Of a DNA stretch of 64,000 nt, positions 1-8,477 are shown piece after piece. The stretch is from Seonamhaeicola sediminis (GTDB lineage: Bacteria > Bacteroidota > Bacteroidia > Flavobacteriales > Flavobacteriaceae): contig NZ_SMZJ02000005.1 of assembly GCF_004358095.2 (NCBI RefSeq), positions 202,726 to 266,725 of the forward strand, written 5' to 3'. Within the stretch, counting starts at the first letter, position 1, and each line of letters begins with the position of its first letter. A model generated the notes under the pieces. It saw only the letters and a program-made list of their open reading frames with translations. It was not told the DNA's origin and searched no databases. A program made the position numbers and the translations under genes.

Positions 1-1706
1 CCTTAAAGCAAGATGAATTACCTCAACTGGCTATAGAATTACGTGAGTTTATTATCAATATTGTAGCTACTAAAGAAGGCCACTTGGGAGCTAGTTTAGG
101 CGTGGTTGAGTTAACCATTGCCTTACATTATGTATTCAATACACCAGAAGATTTATTAGTTTGGGATGTAGGGCATCAGGCCTACGGACATAAAATTTTA
201 ACTGGTAGAAAAAACATCTTTGACACTAACAGACAGTTGGGAGGCATCAGTGGGTTTCCAAAGCGCGAAGAGAGTGTTTACGACAGTTTTGGTGTTGGAC
301 ATTCCTCTACCTCTATTTCTGCTACTTTAGGTATGGCCATTGCTTCTAAACTCAAAGGAGAAAACAAACATCATATTGCAATTATTGGTGATGCCTCTAT
401 TGCCAGTGGTATGGCATTTGAAGGTTTAAATCACACAGGCGTTACAGATGCTAACTTATTAGTAGTTTTAAACGATAATGCCATAGGAATTGACCCAAGT
501 GTTGGTGCTTTAAAGCAGTATTTAACTAATGTGAAAAAAGGCACTCAAAAGCGCAATAACATCATTGAAGCTTTAAATTTCGATTATTCAGGACCTATTG
601 ATGGGCACGATTTGGAAAAAATCATTTCAGAATTAGAACGTTTAAAAACCGTAAAAGGCCCTAAATTATTACATGTAATTACCACTAAAGGCAAAGGTTT
701 AAAACAAGCAGAAAATGATCAAGTAAAATACCATGCTCCTGGTAAATTTGATGCATCTACAGGAGATTTGTTACCGAAATCTGGTTTGATACAACCTCCC
801 AAGTATCAGGACGTATTTGGACTCACAATAGTTGAATTAGCAAAACAGAATGAAAAGATTATAGGAATTACTCCTGCCATGCCAACAGGAAGTTCCCTTA
901 AATATCTGATGGAAGAAATTCCAGATAGAGCTTTCGATGTTGGTATTGCAGAACAACACGCTGTGACCTTAGCAGCAGGTATGGCAACACAAGGGCTTAT
1001 TCCATTTTGCAATATTTATTCTACTTTTTTACAGCGTGCGTATGATCAGGTGATTCATGATGTGGCACTACAAAGACTACCCGTTATTTTTTGTTTAGAT
1101 AGAGCTGGTTTGGTTGGTGAAGATGGCGCAACACATCACGGTGTTTTTGATTTAGCTTATTTAAGAAGTATACCTAACCTCATCATTTTTGCTCCCAGAA
1201 ACGAAGTTGAATTGCGCAATATCATGTACACGGCTCAGTTGGGACTTGACCAGCCAATTGCTATTCGTTATCCAAGAGGAAGGGGCGTAACTATAGATTG
1301 GAAACAACCTTTTAAACCACTTGATATTGGTAAAGGTGAACAATTAAAACAAGGTAAGCAACTTGCTGTTTTAAGCATTGGTGCTATTGCAAAAAATGTT
1401 ACTGAAGCCATAATAGATTTAAACGTTTCACATTACGATATGCGGTTTGTAAAACCTTTAGATGAGGTTTTACTTCATAATATATTCAAGACATATCATA
1501 CCATTATTACTGTTGAAGATGGTACTGTAAAAGGAGGTTTTGGGAGTACCATTCTCGAGTTTGCGTCCGCGTACAATTATAAAAACAGGATTAAAACACT
1601 GGGCATTCCTGATAATTTTGTGGAACATGGTAAAGTTGAAGAACTTCAAAAATTGGTTGGATTAGATGCTGAAAGTATTAGAAAGTTTATCCTCTCTATT
1701 CAGTAA
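1..1706 (+). CDS. dxs: 1-deoxy-D-xylulose-5-phosphate synthase, 5' truncated by window edge
   Basis: Makes 1-deoxy-D-xylulose 5-phosphate from pyruvate and glyceraldehyde 3-phosphate, the first step of the MEP isoprenoid pathway, in the cytoplasm with thiamine diphosphate. The open frame continues to the left window edge (first full codon at 3, reading LKQDELPQLAIELREF), so the TTG at 84 is not the real start and roughly 20 N-terminal residues are missing. Family signatures are visible in order: DVGHQAYGHKILTGR, the ThDP/Mg segment GDASIASGMAFEGLN, the transketolase-type VGIAEQHAVTLAAGMA, DRAGLVGEDGATHHG, and the C-terminal domain with VEDGTVKGGFGS. Assignment to dxs rather than transketolase rests on the full set of these motifs. 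Confidence 0.97.
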   Translation, partial: LKQDELPQLAIELREFIINIVATKEGHLGASLGVVELTIALHYVFNTPEDLLVWDVGHQAYGHKILTGRKNIFDTNRQLGGISGFPKREESVYDSFGVGHSSTSISATLGMAIASKLKGENKHHIAIIGDASIASGMAFEGLNHTGVTDANLLVVLNDNAIGIDPSVGALKQYLTNVKKGTQKRNNIIEALNFDYSGPIDGHDLEKIISELERLKTVKGPKLLHVITTKGKGLKQAENDQVKYHAPGKFDASTGDLLPKSGLIQPPKYQDVFGLTIVELAKQNEKIIGITPAMPTGSSLKYLMEEIPDRAFDVGIAEQHAVTLAAGMATQGLIPFCNIYSTFLQRAYDQVIHDVALQRLPVIFCLDRAGLVGEDGATHHGVFDLAYLRSIPNLIIFAPRNEVELRNIMYTAQLGLDQPIAIRYPRGRGVTIDWKQPFKPLDIGKGEQLKQGKQLAVLSIGAIAKNVTEAIIDLNVSHYDMRFVKPLDEVLLHNIFKTYHTIITVEDGTVKGGFGSTILEFASAYNYKNRIKTLGIPDNFVEHGKVEELQKLVGLDAESIRKFILSIQ

Positions 1707-1750
1707 TTAAGAATTAAATATTCATTTACTTCAAATCCAAAATAATAAGT

Positions 1751-1783
1751 CACCTATGTTGATTATTTGAGGTGTGTTTTTTT
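1751..1783 (+). terminator. Weak terminator candidate after dxs
   Basis: CACCT at 1751-1755 pairs with AGGTG at 1770-1774 across a 14-nt loop and is followed by a T-rich run. The stem is short and the loop long, so this is tentative. It lies between dxs and the convergent gpsA. Confidence 0.3.
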
Positions 1784-1834
1784 AAAGTTAAGACCTCTAG
1801 TCACTTTAAAGGTGTTTTAAAGAACTTTAAGCAT

Positions 1835-2836
1835 TTAATTCAGCTTTTCAGTTAATTTTTTAAACACCTTTTTAGGGTTTTTCCCTTCGTAAAGAATAGA
1901 ATATACCGCATTAATAATGGGAATGCGGGTTCTTTTATTATTTCTTTCGTAGAGTTGATGTGCACTTTTGGTAGCATAATAACCCTCTGCTACCATATTC
2001 ATCTCCATCTGAGCAGATTTTACGGTATAACCTTTTCCAATCATATTCCCAAACAAACGATTTCTTGAAAAAGTAGAGTAGCCAGTAACCAATAAATCAC
2101 CTAAATACGCAGAGTTATTAATGTTACGTTTCATTTTATGTCTTTTCTTAATAAACCTATTCATCTCACGAATGGAATTACTCATAAGGACACTCTGGAA
2201 GTTATCACCATAACCCAAGCCATGTGCTATACCAGCTGCTATAGCATAAATATTTTTTAACATAACAGCGTATTCAATACCAATAACATCATCACTAACT
2301 TTGGTGTTGATGTATTCTGAAGATAAAGCCTTGGCTATTTCTTTAGCCTTATTAGTATTGGAACATGAAATGGTAAGGTAAGATAAACGTTCTAAGGCTA
2401 CTTCTTCAGCATGACAGGGACCTGCAATTACCGCAATATTTTCATAGGGTAAATTATAAAACTCATGGAAGTGTTCACCAACTAATAAACCAGATTCTGG
2501 CATAATACCTTTTACAGCCGAAACAATGGTTTTATTTGATATATTAACTGTAAGTTTTTCTAGTTCATCATGAATAAAAGCCGAAGGAATTACAAAAAAC
2601 AATACATCTGCCCATGCTGCAATCTCGTTAATGTCATTGCTTAGCTTTAATTGCTCTAAATGAAACTCAACCGAACTTAAGTAATTAGGGTTATGCTGCT
2701 CTCTTAAAATATGTTCTTTAGTATAAACACTACGCATGTACCAACCTACTTCATCAAGATTTTCACAAAGCATTTTTACAATAGCAGTTGCCCAACTTCC
2801 ACCACCAAAAACTGCATATTTTAAAGGTTTTCCCAT
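1835..2836 (-). CDS. gpsA: NAD(P)H-dependent glycerol-3-phosphate dehydrogenase
   Basis: Reduces dihydroxyacetone phosphate to sn-glycerol 3-phosphate for phospholipid synthesis. The N-terminal Rossmann loop is FGGGSWATA (about residues 10-18). The central VIAGPCHAEEVA and the catalytic-lysine region GIEYAVMLKNIYAIAAGIAHGLGYGDN match the family, as does the length of 333 residues. The gene is convergent with dxs and divergent from the lipoprotein gene at 2970. No terminator or promoter with a convincing consensus was found for it. Confidence 0.95.
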   Translation of the reverse strand: MGKPLKYAVFGGGSWATAIVKMLCENLDEVGWYMRSVYTKEHILREQHNPNYLSSVEFHLEQLKLSNDINEIAAWADVLFFVIPSAFIHDELEKLTVNISNKTIVSAVKGIMPESGLLVGEHFHEFYNLPYENIAVIAGPCHAEEVALERLSYLTISCSNTNKAKEIAKALSSEYINTKVSDDVIGIEYAVMLKNIYAIAAGIAHGLGYGDNFQSVLMSNSIREMNRFIKKRHKMKRNINNSAYLGDLLVTGYSTFSRNRLFGNMIGKGYTVKSAQMEMNMVAEGYYATKSAHQLYERNNKRTRIPIINAVYSILYEGKNPKKVFKKLTEKLN

Positions 2837-2918
2837 AAATACTTCTTATCAATTTCAGTTTAAAAGTACGTAAATATATTAAAGCTGTTGCACCTATCTG
2901 TTCTTAAAGGAAAATTTT

Positions 2919-2935
2919 TTGGCACGTGTTTTGAA
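2919..2935 (+). promoter_or_regulatory. Sigma-54 (RpoN)-like -24/-12 promoter
   Basis: TTGGCACG at 2919-2926, four bases, then TTGAA at 2931-2935. This fits the -24/-12 consensus TTGGCACG-N4-TTGCW at every specified position except the C of the -12 box, which is A. The expected transcript start, about 12 bases further on, leaves a leader of about 25 nt before the ATG at 2970. Confidence 0.5.
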
Positions 2936-2969
2936 AACAACTACGTATAACCCCTAAAATGAAGATAAT

Positions 2970-3911
2970 ATGAAGACTCTAAAGCTACTTTTTACATTTG
3001 TTTTATCAGCAACACTTTTTACATCGTGTTATACTGAAGTTCATGTAGACGAATTTATTGAAGAACCCTCTATTTCTATAAACCAGTTACTAAACTCTTA
3101 TGAATTATGGTATGTAGATATTAATGCTACTTCGGGATATGGAGAAACACCGTTTTTACAAAAGGCCTTTACAGTTTCTTTTAGGGGCGGTGTAATATAT
3201 GCCAATAACAATATTGCAGGATTAGGAAACAATGGTAATGGATTTGGGATTGATGTGGGAGAATATGAAGCTTATAATATGATTTTAGATGTATATCATG
3301 ATATTGATGGTTTTTCAACCTTTGATGTTTTTCAAATTGATGCTAATACCATTGAACTTTACAACCCTAACAATGATACTTCTTACTTTTTAGATGGCTA
3401 TCAACGTAATAATTTTGATTACGATTTTGTATTCTATGATAACATTCATTATTTCTTACAAGAGTATGAGGCTTGGGAGAAAACATATACCAGCGAGTTT
3501 GGAGCCATTAATGAATTTGATAGCGAAAACTTTTTACAGTTTTTAGCTGGGGGTAATGATTCTGAATTTAGAAGCTCTCAAGACCAAGTAGGTACTAACG
3601 TAAATAGGCTTCAATGGGATTATACTGGGGTTTATGGTGTAGGTAACGTTTCAAACAACTTATATCTTAAAACTTTAACATTAGATTATGATTTCTTTGA
3701 CAATGAATTTTTTGAATTGACCGTTATAGATGACGGAACCATTGAATTGTATCATCCAACCTCTGAAACCGTGTATGAATTTAAAGGGCGAGGATATATT
3801 CAATATTTGAAGACTACAGACTCCAAAGGAAAAACTGTAGAGCTTGATAAAAAACGTAAGTTTAAAAATAAAAGGGTAGACAACCCCAGAGAAAACACAA
3901 GAGTAAAATAA
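2970..3911 (+). CDS. Two-repeat secreted lipoprotein of unknown function
   Basis: The signal peptide MKTLKLLFTFVLSATLFTSC carries a lipobox ending at Cys20, so the mature protein should be lipid-anchored. The body shows two related halves of about 120 residues. One ends TIELYNPNNDTSYFLDGYQ and the other TIELYHPTSETVYEFKGRGY, with matching aromatic/acidic stretches before each, so an internal duplication is likely. The last 35 residues are basic and low complexity. Relatives in flavobacterial genomes are, as I recall, sometimes labelled nicotinic acid mononucleotide adenylyltransferase, but nothing here supports enzyme activity; the true nadD is at 6210-6788. The function is unknown. Confidence 0.85.
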   Translation: MKTLKLLFTFVLSATLFTSCYTEVHVDEFIEEPSISINQLLNSYELWYVDINATSGYGETPFLQKAFTVSFRGGVIYANNNIAGLGNNGNGFGIDVGEYEAYNMILDVYHDIDGFSTFDVFQIDANTIELYNPNNDTSYFLDGYQRNNFDYDFVFYDNIHYFLQEYEAWEKTYTSEFGAINEFDSENFLQFLAGGNDSEFRSSQDQVGTNVNRLQWDYTGVYGVGNVSNNLYLKTLTLDYDFFDNEFFELTVIDDGTIELYHPTSETVYEFKGRGYIQYLKTTDSKGKTVELDKKRKFKNKRVDNPRENTRVK

Positions 3912-3936
3912 TATTTTGGTTGGTTATTTAGTTTAG

Positions 3937-3980
3937 AAACCGTTTAAAGTAATTTCGCTTTAGGCGGTTTCTTTTTTTTT
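3937..3980 (+). terminator. Rho-independent terminator of the lipoprotein gene
   Basis: GAAACCG (3937-3943) pairs with CGGTTTC (3965-3971), extended inside by TTTAAAG/CTTTA, and is followed by nine T residues. Confidence 0.8.
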
Positions 3981-4055
3981 GTTTTTTTATGCTTTTTATG
4001 AAGATTGGTGAGTGCTTTTCAACAATAAAGTTATAACGATTGTTTTACTTAATAC

Positions 4056-4814
4056 TTATTCTAGGTTTCTTAGTTTTATATCTTGATTAATTTTGAAAGT
4101 TAGAATATCAGACAACTCATTTTCACCTAATTTCCCTTTAACATAAAAAGCTAGATCAATCTGTTGGTTTAAAAATACACCTTTATTATTGTCGAATTGA
4201 AAATTTGAATTCCCTTTAATATAGACGGTCATAGAATCTATATTAGGATGTTCTAATGCGTGTTTTATTGAATTAATTTTGGCAGAATAAGTATTAATTC
4301 CAATCTCAGATTTAGTTTTAGAGATATTATGCTCTACATCCAATTCTATAATGTTATTGCCCAGATCAAAAGGTATTTTAAAGTTTTCAGTAATTGATTC
4401 TCCTATTTCAAGTTCTTTGCTAAGAACAGGGAAAAGTATATCCTTCATTGCAGCAGCCTCTTCTGAAATTTCTCCTTCTATTTTTCCTTGGTTAGTGTAC
4501 TTTTCAAATATAACATCATCCTTCAATTGAATTTCATCAAATGTGGTCACAGAGTCATTTACTTTCTCAATGAGCTTTTTATTTATAAGAATGACATTTG
4601 CATAGGTACTATCTAAAACATCAACAATTAAGTTTGCAGAAACTTTTACACCATTTTTTTGATTTAAATAATTAACTTCATTTGACGCAGACATTAAAAA
4701 ATCATATTCAATTTTATCATAATCCCTAAAATTCCATGAATTCTTTTTTATGAGTTGTTTTGTAGCAGATAAAAAGACAAAAAACAAAAGGGGGTAAAAG
4801 TAGTTTTTTTTCAT
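4056..4814 (-). CDS. Hypothetical protein with N-terminal membrane/signal segment
   Basis: 252 residues, not recognised. The start MKKNYFYPLLFFVFLSATKQ is a basic n-region plus one hydrophobic segment with no clear cleavage site or lipobox, so the protein is exported or N-terminally anchored. The rest is acidic and beta-strand-like with no cysteine and no catalytic motif that I can see. It lies about 60 bp downstream of mgsA on the same strand and may be the last gene of the yicC-gmk-nadD run, though its content does not suggest a shared job. Confidence 0.75.
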   Translation of the reverse strand: MKKNYFYPLLFFVFLSATKQLIKKNSWNFRDYDKIEYDFLMSASNEVNYLNQKNGVKVSANLIVDVLDSTYANVILINKKLIEKVNDSVTTFDEIQLKDDVIFEKYTNQGKIEGEISEEAAAMKDILFPVLSKELEIGESITENFKIPFDLGNNIIELDVEHNISKTKSEIGINTYSAKINSIKHALEHPNIDSMTVYIKGNSNFQFDNNKGVFLNQQIDLAFYVKGKLGENELSDILTFKINQDIKLRNLE

Positions 4815-4872
4815 TCTTTATATTTCTTGTAATTCGGTTTATTTCTATATGTAAATTTTACAAAATCAACTT

Positions 4873-5235
4873 TCAAAGGGCGCTTACAAGCAATTCTGCT
4901 GTAGCAGGATTGGTTGCTAGTGGTACGTCGTGTACATCACACAAACGCATAAGCATAATAACGTCGGGTTCGTGAGGGTGCTTTTCAAGGGGGTCTCTAA
5001 AAAAGATAACCATTTTGCATTTTCCCTCAGCAACTCTGGCGGCAATTTGGGCGTCACCACCTAACGGACCCGATAGCATTTTTGTGACTTTAATACCAGC
5101 ATTTTCAACCTTTCCTCCCGTGGTACCCGTAGATATTATATCAATTTTCTTTTCTTGTAGTTTTTCTTTGTGTTGATTTATAAACTGAACCATTTCAGCT
5201 TTTTTACCATCGTGTGCAATGATTGCTATTTCCAT
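4873..5235 (-). CDS. mgsA: Methylglyoxal synthase
   Basis: Converts dihydroxyacetone phosphate to methylglyoxal and phosphate, a bypass that relieves sugar-phosphate overload. The 120-residue length and the motifs IAIIAHDGKK, STGTTG, the phosphate/catalytic loop LSGPLGGDAQIAARV and DPLEKHPHEPDVIMLMRLCDVH with its catalytic His region match the family. It follows the sugar isomerase-like gene by 13 bp, so the two are probably co-transcribed. Confidence 0.95.
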   Translation of the reverse strand: MEIAIIAHDGKKAEMVQFINQHKEKLQEKKIDIISTGTTGGKVENAGIKVTKMLSGPLGGDAQIAARVAEGKCKMVIFFRDPLEKHPHEPDVIMLMRLCDVHDVPLATNPATAELLVSAL

Positions 5236-5248
5236 TTACATTTAATTT

Positions 5249-6154
5249 TTAATTAATAAGCCCCGATTTAAATTCACTAACCATACTTTTTATAATAGCC
5301 TTGGTATCTCCTTCTTTCAGGCTTTCAAACGATACATACCCGCCATAATTACTGGATTGTATAATTTGGGCAATACGTTTTAAATCTGCTGGAACTTTAG
5401 TACTATCTTTCTGTTTTACATGTTCTTTTACAAAATAGTAATTAGCATAAGGAGCAAGGGTTTCAATTTCTTTGTAAGGGTTGTTTGAAGGTAAACTTCC
5501 ACAGTCTAAAATTAATCCAAACCAGTCTGAATTTACTCTTTTTAAAACGTCAATGACTTCCTCACTGGTAAATAAAAATTCGTCATGATTTTGCAAACCA
5601 ACAATAACACCATTCTGTTCACCATATTTAGCACAGGTTTTAAAGTCTTTCACCATCCATTCCTTTATCTCATCTTTTGAATGGGTATCACTTTTATGTC
5701 TTCCGGTAAATACTCTCATGATTGGAGACCCCAATTTTGAAGAAACCTCTAGCCAGTTCTTGATAAGTTCAATATCACTATTTCTATTTTCTACATTTGG
5801 AGTTGCAAAGTCATTTCTAACACCTGTCCATGAAATATCAAGTCCTAACTTAAGTGCTTTTCTTTTTAACTCAAAAAGGTCTTTATTAGTTGGTGGTTTT
5901 GGATAGGAATAGAAATAATACCCTGTTAAGTCTACAGCATCTAAACCAATATCTGCAGCATATTCCATCATATCATAAAAAGTCATGGCTCCACTTCTTA
6001 GTTCTGTGTTAAAAGAATAGGCATTTATACTGTACTGCAGTCTAGTAGCCTTGTTATTTTTAATAGGGCTAGTATAAGCCATGAGCCTGTTAGCTCCTAC
6101 AACTAATGGCGCCAACATTAAGCTTTGTAAAAAGTTTCTTCGTGTTTTATCCAT
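5249..6154 (-). CDS. Sugar phosphate isomerase/epimerase-family TIM-barrel protein, exported
   Basis: 301 residues. The N-terminus DKTRRNFLQSLMLAPLVVGA has twin arginines and a hydrophobic stretch, so Tat-type export is likely. The body fits the xylose-isomerase-like/AP-endonuclease-2 TIM barrel: AADIGLDAVDLTGYYF near the start, metal-ligand-like LQNHDEF and LILDCGSLPS segments in the middle, and GGYVSFESL near the end. The substrate cannot be read from sequence. It sits between nadD and mgsA on one strand. Confidence 0.8.
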   Translation of the reverse strand: MDKTRRNFLQSLMLAPLVVGANRLMAYTSPIKNNKATRLQYSINAYSFNTELRSGAMTFYDMMEYAADIGLDAVDLTGYYFYSYPKPPTNKDLFELKRKALKLGLDISWTGVRNDFATPNVENRNSDIELIKNWLEVSSKLGSPIMRVFTGRHKSDTHSKDEIKEWMVKDFKTCAKYGEQNGVIVGLQNHDEFLFTSEEVIDVLKRVNSDWFGLILDCGSLPSNNPYKEIETLAPYANYYFVKEHVKQKDSTKVPADLKRIAQIIQSSNYGGYVSFESLKEGDTKAIIKSMVSEFKSGLIN

Positions 6155-6209
6155 GATGATTACAATTTAAAACGACCAAAATTTCTGTAATCAAAATAAG
6201 GATTTTTAA

Positions 6210-6788
6210 TTATCTGTAAAAATTCATTTCATCTAAATATTCCCAAACATGTTGAGGCAACATAGGCTGTACATTTTTACCTTCCTTAATGGCATTGCGA
6301 ATAAAAGTTGAAGAAATTTCCATGACTGGTGCATCAATACAATGTACTTTATTGTGGTCGTCAAATTTAGTTTCAACCTTTATTTTAGTAACTCTAGGAT
6401 AGACATAGATGTGATGATTTTCTAGAATAACCTCAGCATTTTTCCATTTATGGAAATGCTTTAAGTTATCTTCGCCCATAATTAAACAGAATTCATGATC
6501 TGGATATTTCTCCTCTAAATGCACTAGTGTATTTATGGTGTAGTTAGGTTGCGGTAATTTAAACTCAATATCACTTGGCTGTAGTTTAGAGTAATCTTTG
6601 GTGGCTCTATAAACCATTTCTAAACGCTGGTAGTTGTCTAGTAAAGAACTTTTATTTTTAAAGGGATTGTGAGGTGTTACCACAAACCAAACTTGGTCAA
6701 GATCACTGTATTCTGCAAAATGATTGGCTATAACCAAATGCCCAACATGAATAGGGTTAAAAGATCCAAAATACAACCCTACCTTCAT
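6210..6788 (-). CDS. nadD: Nicotinate-nucleotide adenylyltransferase
   Basis: Adenylates nicotinate mononucleotide in NAD biosynthesis. It shows the nucleotidyltransferase motif GSFNPIHVGHL (residues about 8-18), the family segment VWFVVTPHNPFKNKSSLLDNYQR, MGEDNLKHFHKWKN, and the C-terminal ISSTFIRNAIKEGK. The length of 192 is typical. It follows gmk by 2 bp, so the genes are translationally close and almost certainly co-transcribed. Confidence 0.96.
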   Translation of the reverse strand: MKVGLYFGSFNPIHVGHLVIANHFAEYSDLDQVWFVVTPHNPFKNKSSLLDNYQRLEMVYRATKDYSKLQPSDIEFKLPQPNYTINTLVHLEEKYPDHEFCLIMGEDNLKHFHKWKNAEVILENHHIYVYPRVTKIKVETKFDDHNKVHCIDAPVMEISSTFIRNAIKEGKNVQPMLPQHVWEYLDEMNFYR

Positions 6789-6790
6789 GC

Positions 6791-7378
6791 TTAGGAGTTT
6801 ATGAAGTTTTTAACCAAGGTTTCAGCATCTTTAAAGGCCTTCTCTAAATCATCATTAACCACAATTTCATCAAATAATGGTGCGGTTGCTAATTCTGCTG
6901 AAGCTTTTGCAACCCGCATGCTGATTTTTTCTGCGCTTTCAGTCTTACGCTTTTTTAACCTGATTTTTAGCTCGTCAATACTTGGCGGTTTTACAAAAAT
7001 AGCCAATGTTTGTTCTGGAAATTTACGTTTAATCCTAAGTCCACCAGAAACATCAATATCAAAAATAACATGCTTTCCTAAGGCCCAAATACGTTCTACT
7101 TCACTTTTTAAGGTACCATAAAAATTATCTCTATAAACCTCTTCCCATTCTAAAAACTCCTCGTTTTTAATTTTGCTTTTAAACGCTTTAGCTGATAAAA
7201 AGTAATAGTCTTTTCCATCAACTTCAGTGCCGCGTTTATCTCGTGAAGTAGCTGATATTGAAAACTCTAAATTCAAATTTTCAATACCCAATAAATGTCT
7301 TACTATGGTTGTTTTGCCAGAACCTGAAGGTGCTGAAAATACTATGAGTTTGCCTTGTTTATTTTCGTTCTTTGTCAA
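6791..7378 (-). CDS. gmk: Guanylate kinase
   Basis: Phosphorylates GMP to GDP. P-loop FSAPSGSGKTT near residue 14, the GMP-binding block FSISATSRDKRGTEVDGKDYYFLS, EWEEVYRDNFYGTLKSEVER, and the lid/R-rich segment near residue 145. Length 195. It lies between yicC and nadD, an arrangement I recall as common in Flavobacteriia. Confidence 0.96.
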   Translation of the reverse strand: MTKNENKQGKLIVFSAPSGSGKTTIVRHLLGIENLNLEFSISATSRDKRGTEVDGKDYYFLSAKAFKSKIKNEEFLEWEEVYRDNFYGTLKSEVERIWALGKHVIFDIDVSGGLRIKRKFPEQTLAIFVKPPSIDELKIRLKKRKTESAEKISMRVAKASAELATAPLFDEIVVNDDLEKAFKDAETLVKNFINS

Positions 7379-7400
7379 AAGTTTTAGTTTTTATTGATTG

Positions 7401-7425
7401 TACTACAACTGCGCTCAGTATGACA
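7401..7425 (-). repeat. Fragment of a TGTCAT..CTGAGCG-type intergenic repeat
   Basis: On the minus strand the spacer between yicC and gmk contains TGTCATACTGAGCGCAGTTG. This resembles the TGTCAT-N-CTGAGCG element that I recall as dispersed in flavobacterial genomes. A related full-length element with inverted ends is at 37291-37352. Confidence 0.45.
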
Positions 7426-7482
7426 TCTGTAATTATTTAAATAGTGTGAACTAGAACTAAATACTACATTTTATTCACTAAA

Positions 7483-8340
7483 CTAAAGCACATTCAATAA
7501 CTGTTCCTTAATTTTTTCTAGTTCATCTTTCATCTGTACTACCAGTTGTTGCATGGGCGCGTAGTTACTTTTAGAACCAATGGTGTTTATTTCACGACCT
7601 ATTTCCTGACCAATAAACCCTAGTTTTTTCCCGTTGGAATCTTTAGAGTTTAATGTTTCAATAAAATAGTTAAGGTGATTTTTTAATCGAACCTTTTCTT
7701 CGGTAATATCAAATTTCTCAATGTAGTAAACCAACTCTTGTTCAAAGCGGTTTTCATCATATTTTTCCTTGAGTTCTTCAACACCTTTTAACAACCGTTC
7801 TCTAACAGCCTCAATACGTTCTGGATCCATAGCTATTACTTTTTCAAGTAAAACACCAATATTTTCAATGCGCTTTATAAAATCGGTTTCAAGTACTTTT
7901 CCTTCGTCTTTTCTATAATTATTTAAAGCAGCAACGGCATTATTTATTTCGGCTTGAATTTTTTTCCATTCGTCTTCATCAATTTCTTCTCTAACCGTGT
8001 TTAGGGCATCCGGAAATCTAACAGCCATTTTAAGTAGTTCGGTTTCATCGCCATCAACTACCTCTTTTAGTTGGTTTATGTATTGTTGCACTACAGGTTT
8101 GTTTATCTGTGATGAAGAATCTTCTCCTGTAATTTCCACATAAATTGAAAAATCAACCTTTCCTCGCTCTAAAGTATTAGCTAGTTGTTTTCTTATAGCT
8201 AATTCCTTTTCCCTGTAAATAGCAGGCATTCTTGCATTTAGGTCAAGATTTTTGCTGTTTAGAGATTTTAACTCTATGGTAATTTTTTTGGTGGGTAGTT
8301 GCAACACAGATTTTCCATAACCGGTCATTGAATAAATCAT
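7483..8340 (-). CDS. YicC/YloC-family endoribonuclease
   Basis: 285 residues starting MIYSMTGYGKS, the family hallmark. A conserved basic/aromatic LNSKNLDLNARMP lies at about residues 27-39, and the C-terminus has the diagnostic FIGQEIGREINTIGSKSNYAPMQQLVVQMKDELEKIKEQL. Members have been shown to cleave RNA, with an E-rich C-terminal catalytic region. It is the first gene of the minus-strand run yicC-gmk-nadD and has a -7-like box upstream. Confidence 0.9.
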   Translation of the reverse strand: MIYSMTGYGKSVLQLPTKKITIELKSLNSKNLDLNARMPAIYREKELAIRKQLANTLERGKVDFSIYVEITGEDSSSQINKPVVQQYINQLKEVVDGDETELLKMAVRFPDALNTVREEIDEDEWKKIQAEINNAVAALNNYRKDEGKVLETDFIKRIENIGVLLEKVIAMDPERIEAVRERLLKGVEELKEKYDENRFEQELVYYIEKFDITEEKVRLKNHLNYFIETLNSKDSNGKKLGFIGQEIGREINTIGSKSNYAPMQQLVVQMKDELEKIKEQLLNVL

Positions 8341-8359
8341 AAACGTGTATTTAAGTTTA

Positions 8360-8367
8360 CAAAGGTA
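8360..8367 (-). promoter_or_regulatory. -7 element (TACCTTTG) upstream of yicC
   Basis: On the minus strand TACCTTTG matches the Bacteroidota -7 consensus TAnnTTTG. It lies 20 bases upstream of the yicC start codon. No TTTG -33 box is found at the usual 17-23 spacing; a TTG sits at 25. Confidence 0.45.
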
Positions 8368-8424
8368 ATTAAAACCATAATGGAATAAAATGCAAGAGAT
8401 AACTAAAAAATAATTACTTTAATT

Positions 8425-8437
8425 AGCTAAATTAGCT
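8425..8437. promoter_or_regulatory. Small palindrome AGCTAA-A-TTAGCT upstream of the LacI-family gene
   Basis: A perfect 6-bp inverted repeat around one base, 40 bp before the regulator start codon. Possible autoregulatory operator or a promoter component; this is only a position-based guess. Confidence 0.3.
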
Positions 8438-8477
8438 TGCTCTATCAGTTAATAGAGGAGCATTAAAAATTAAACGT

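Noticed and set aside
2970..3911. Nicotinic acid mononucleotide adenylyltransferase as function of the lipoprotein
   Set aside because: It is a secreted lipoprotein without the GxFxPxHxGH motif; the real NadD is at 6210-6788.
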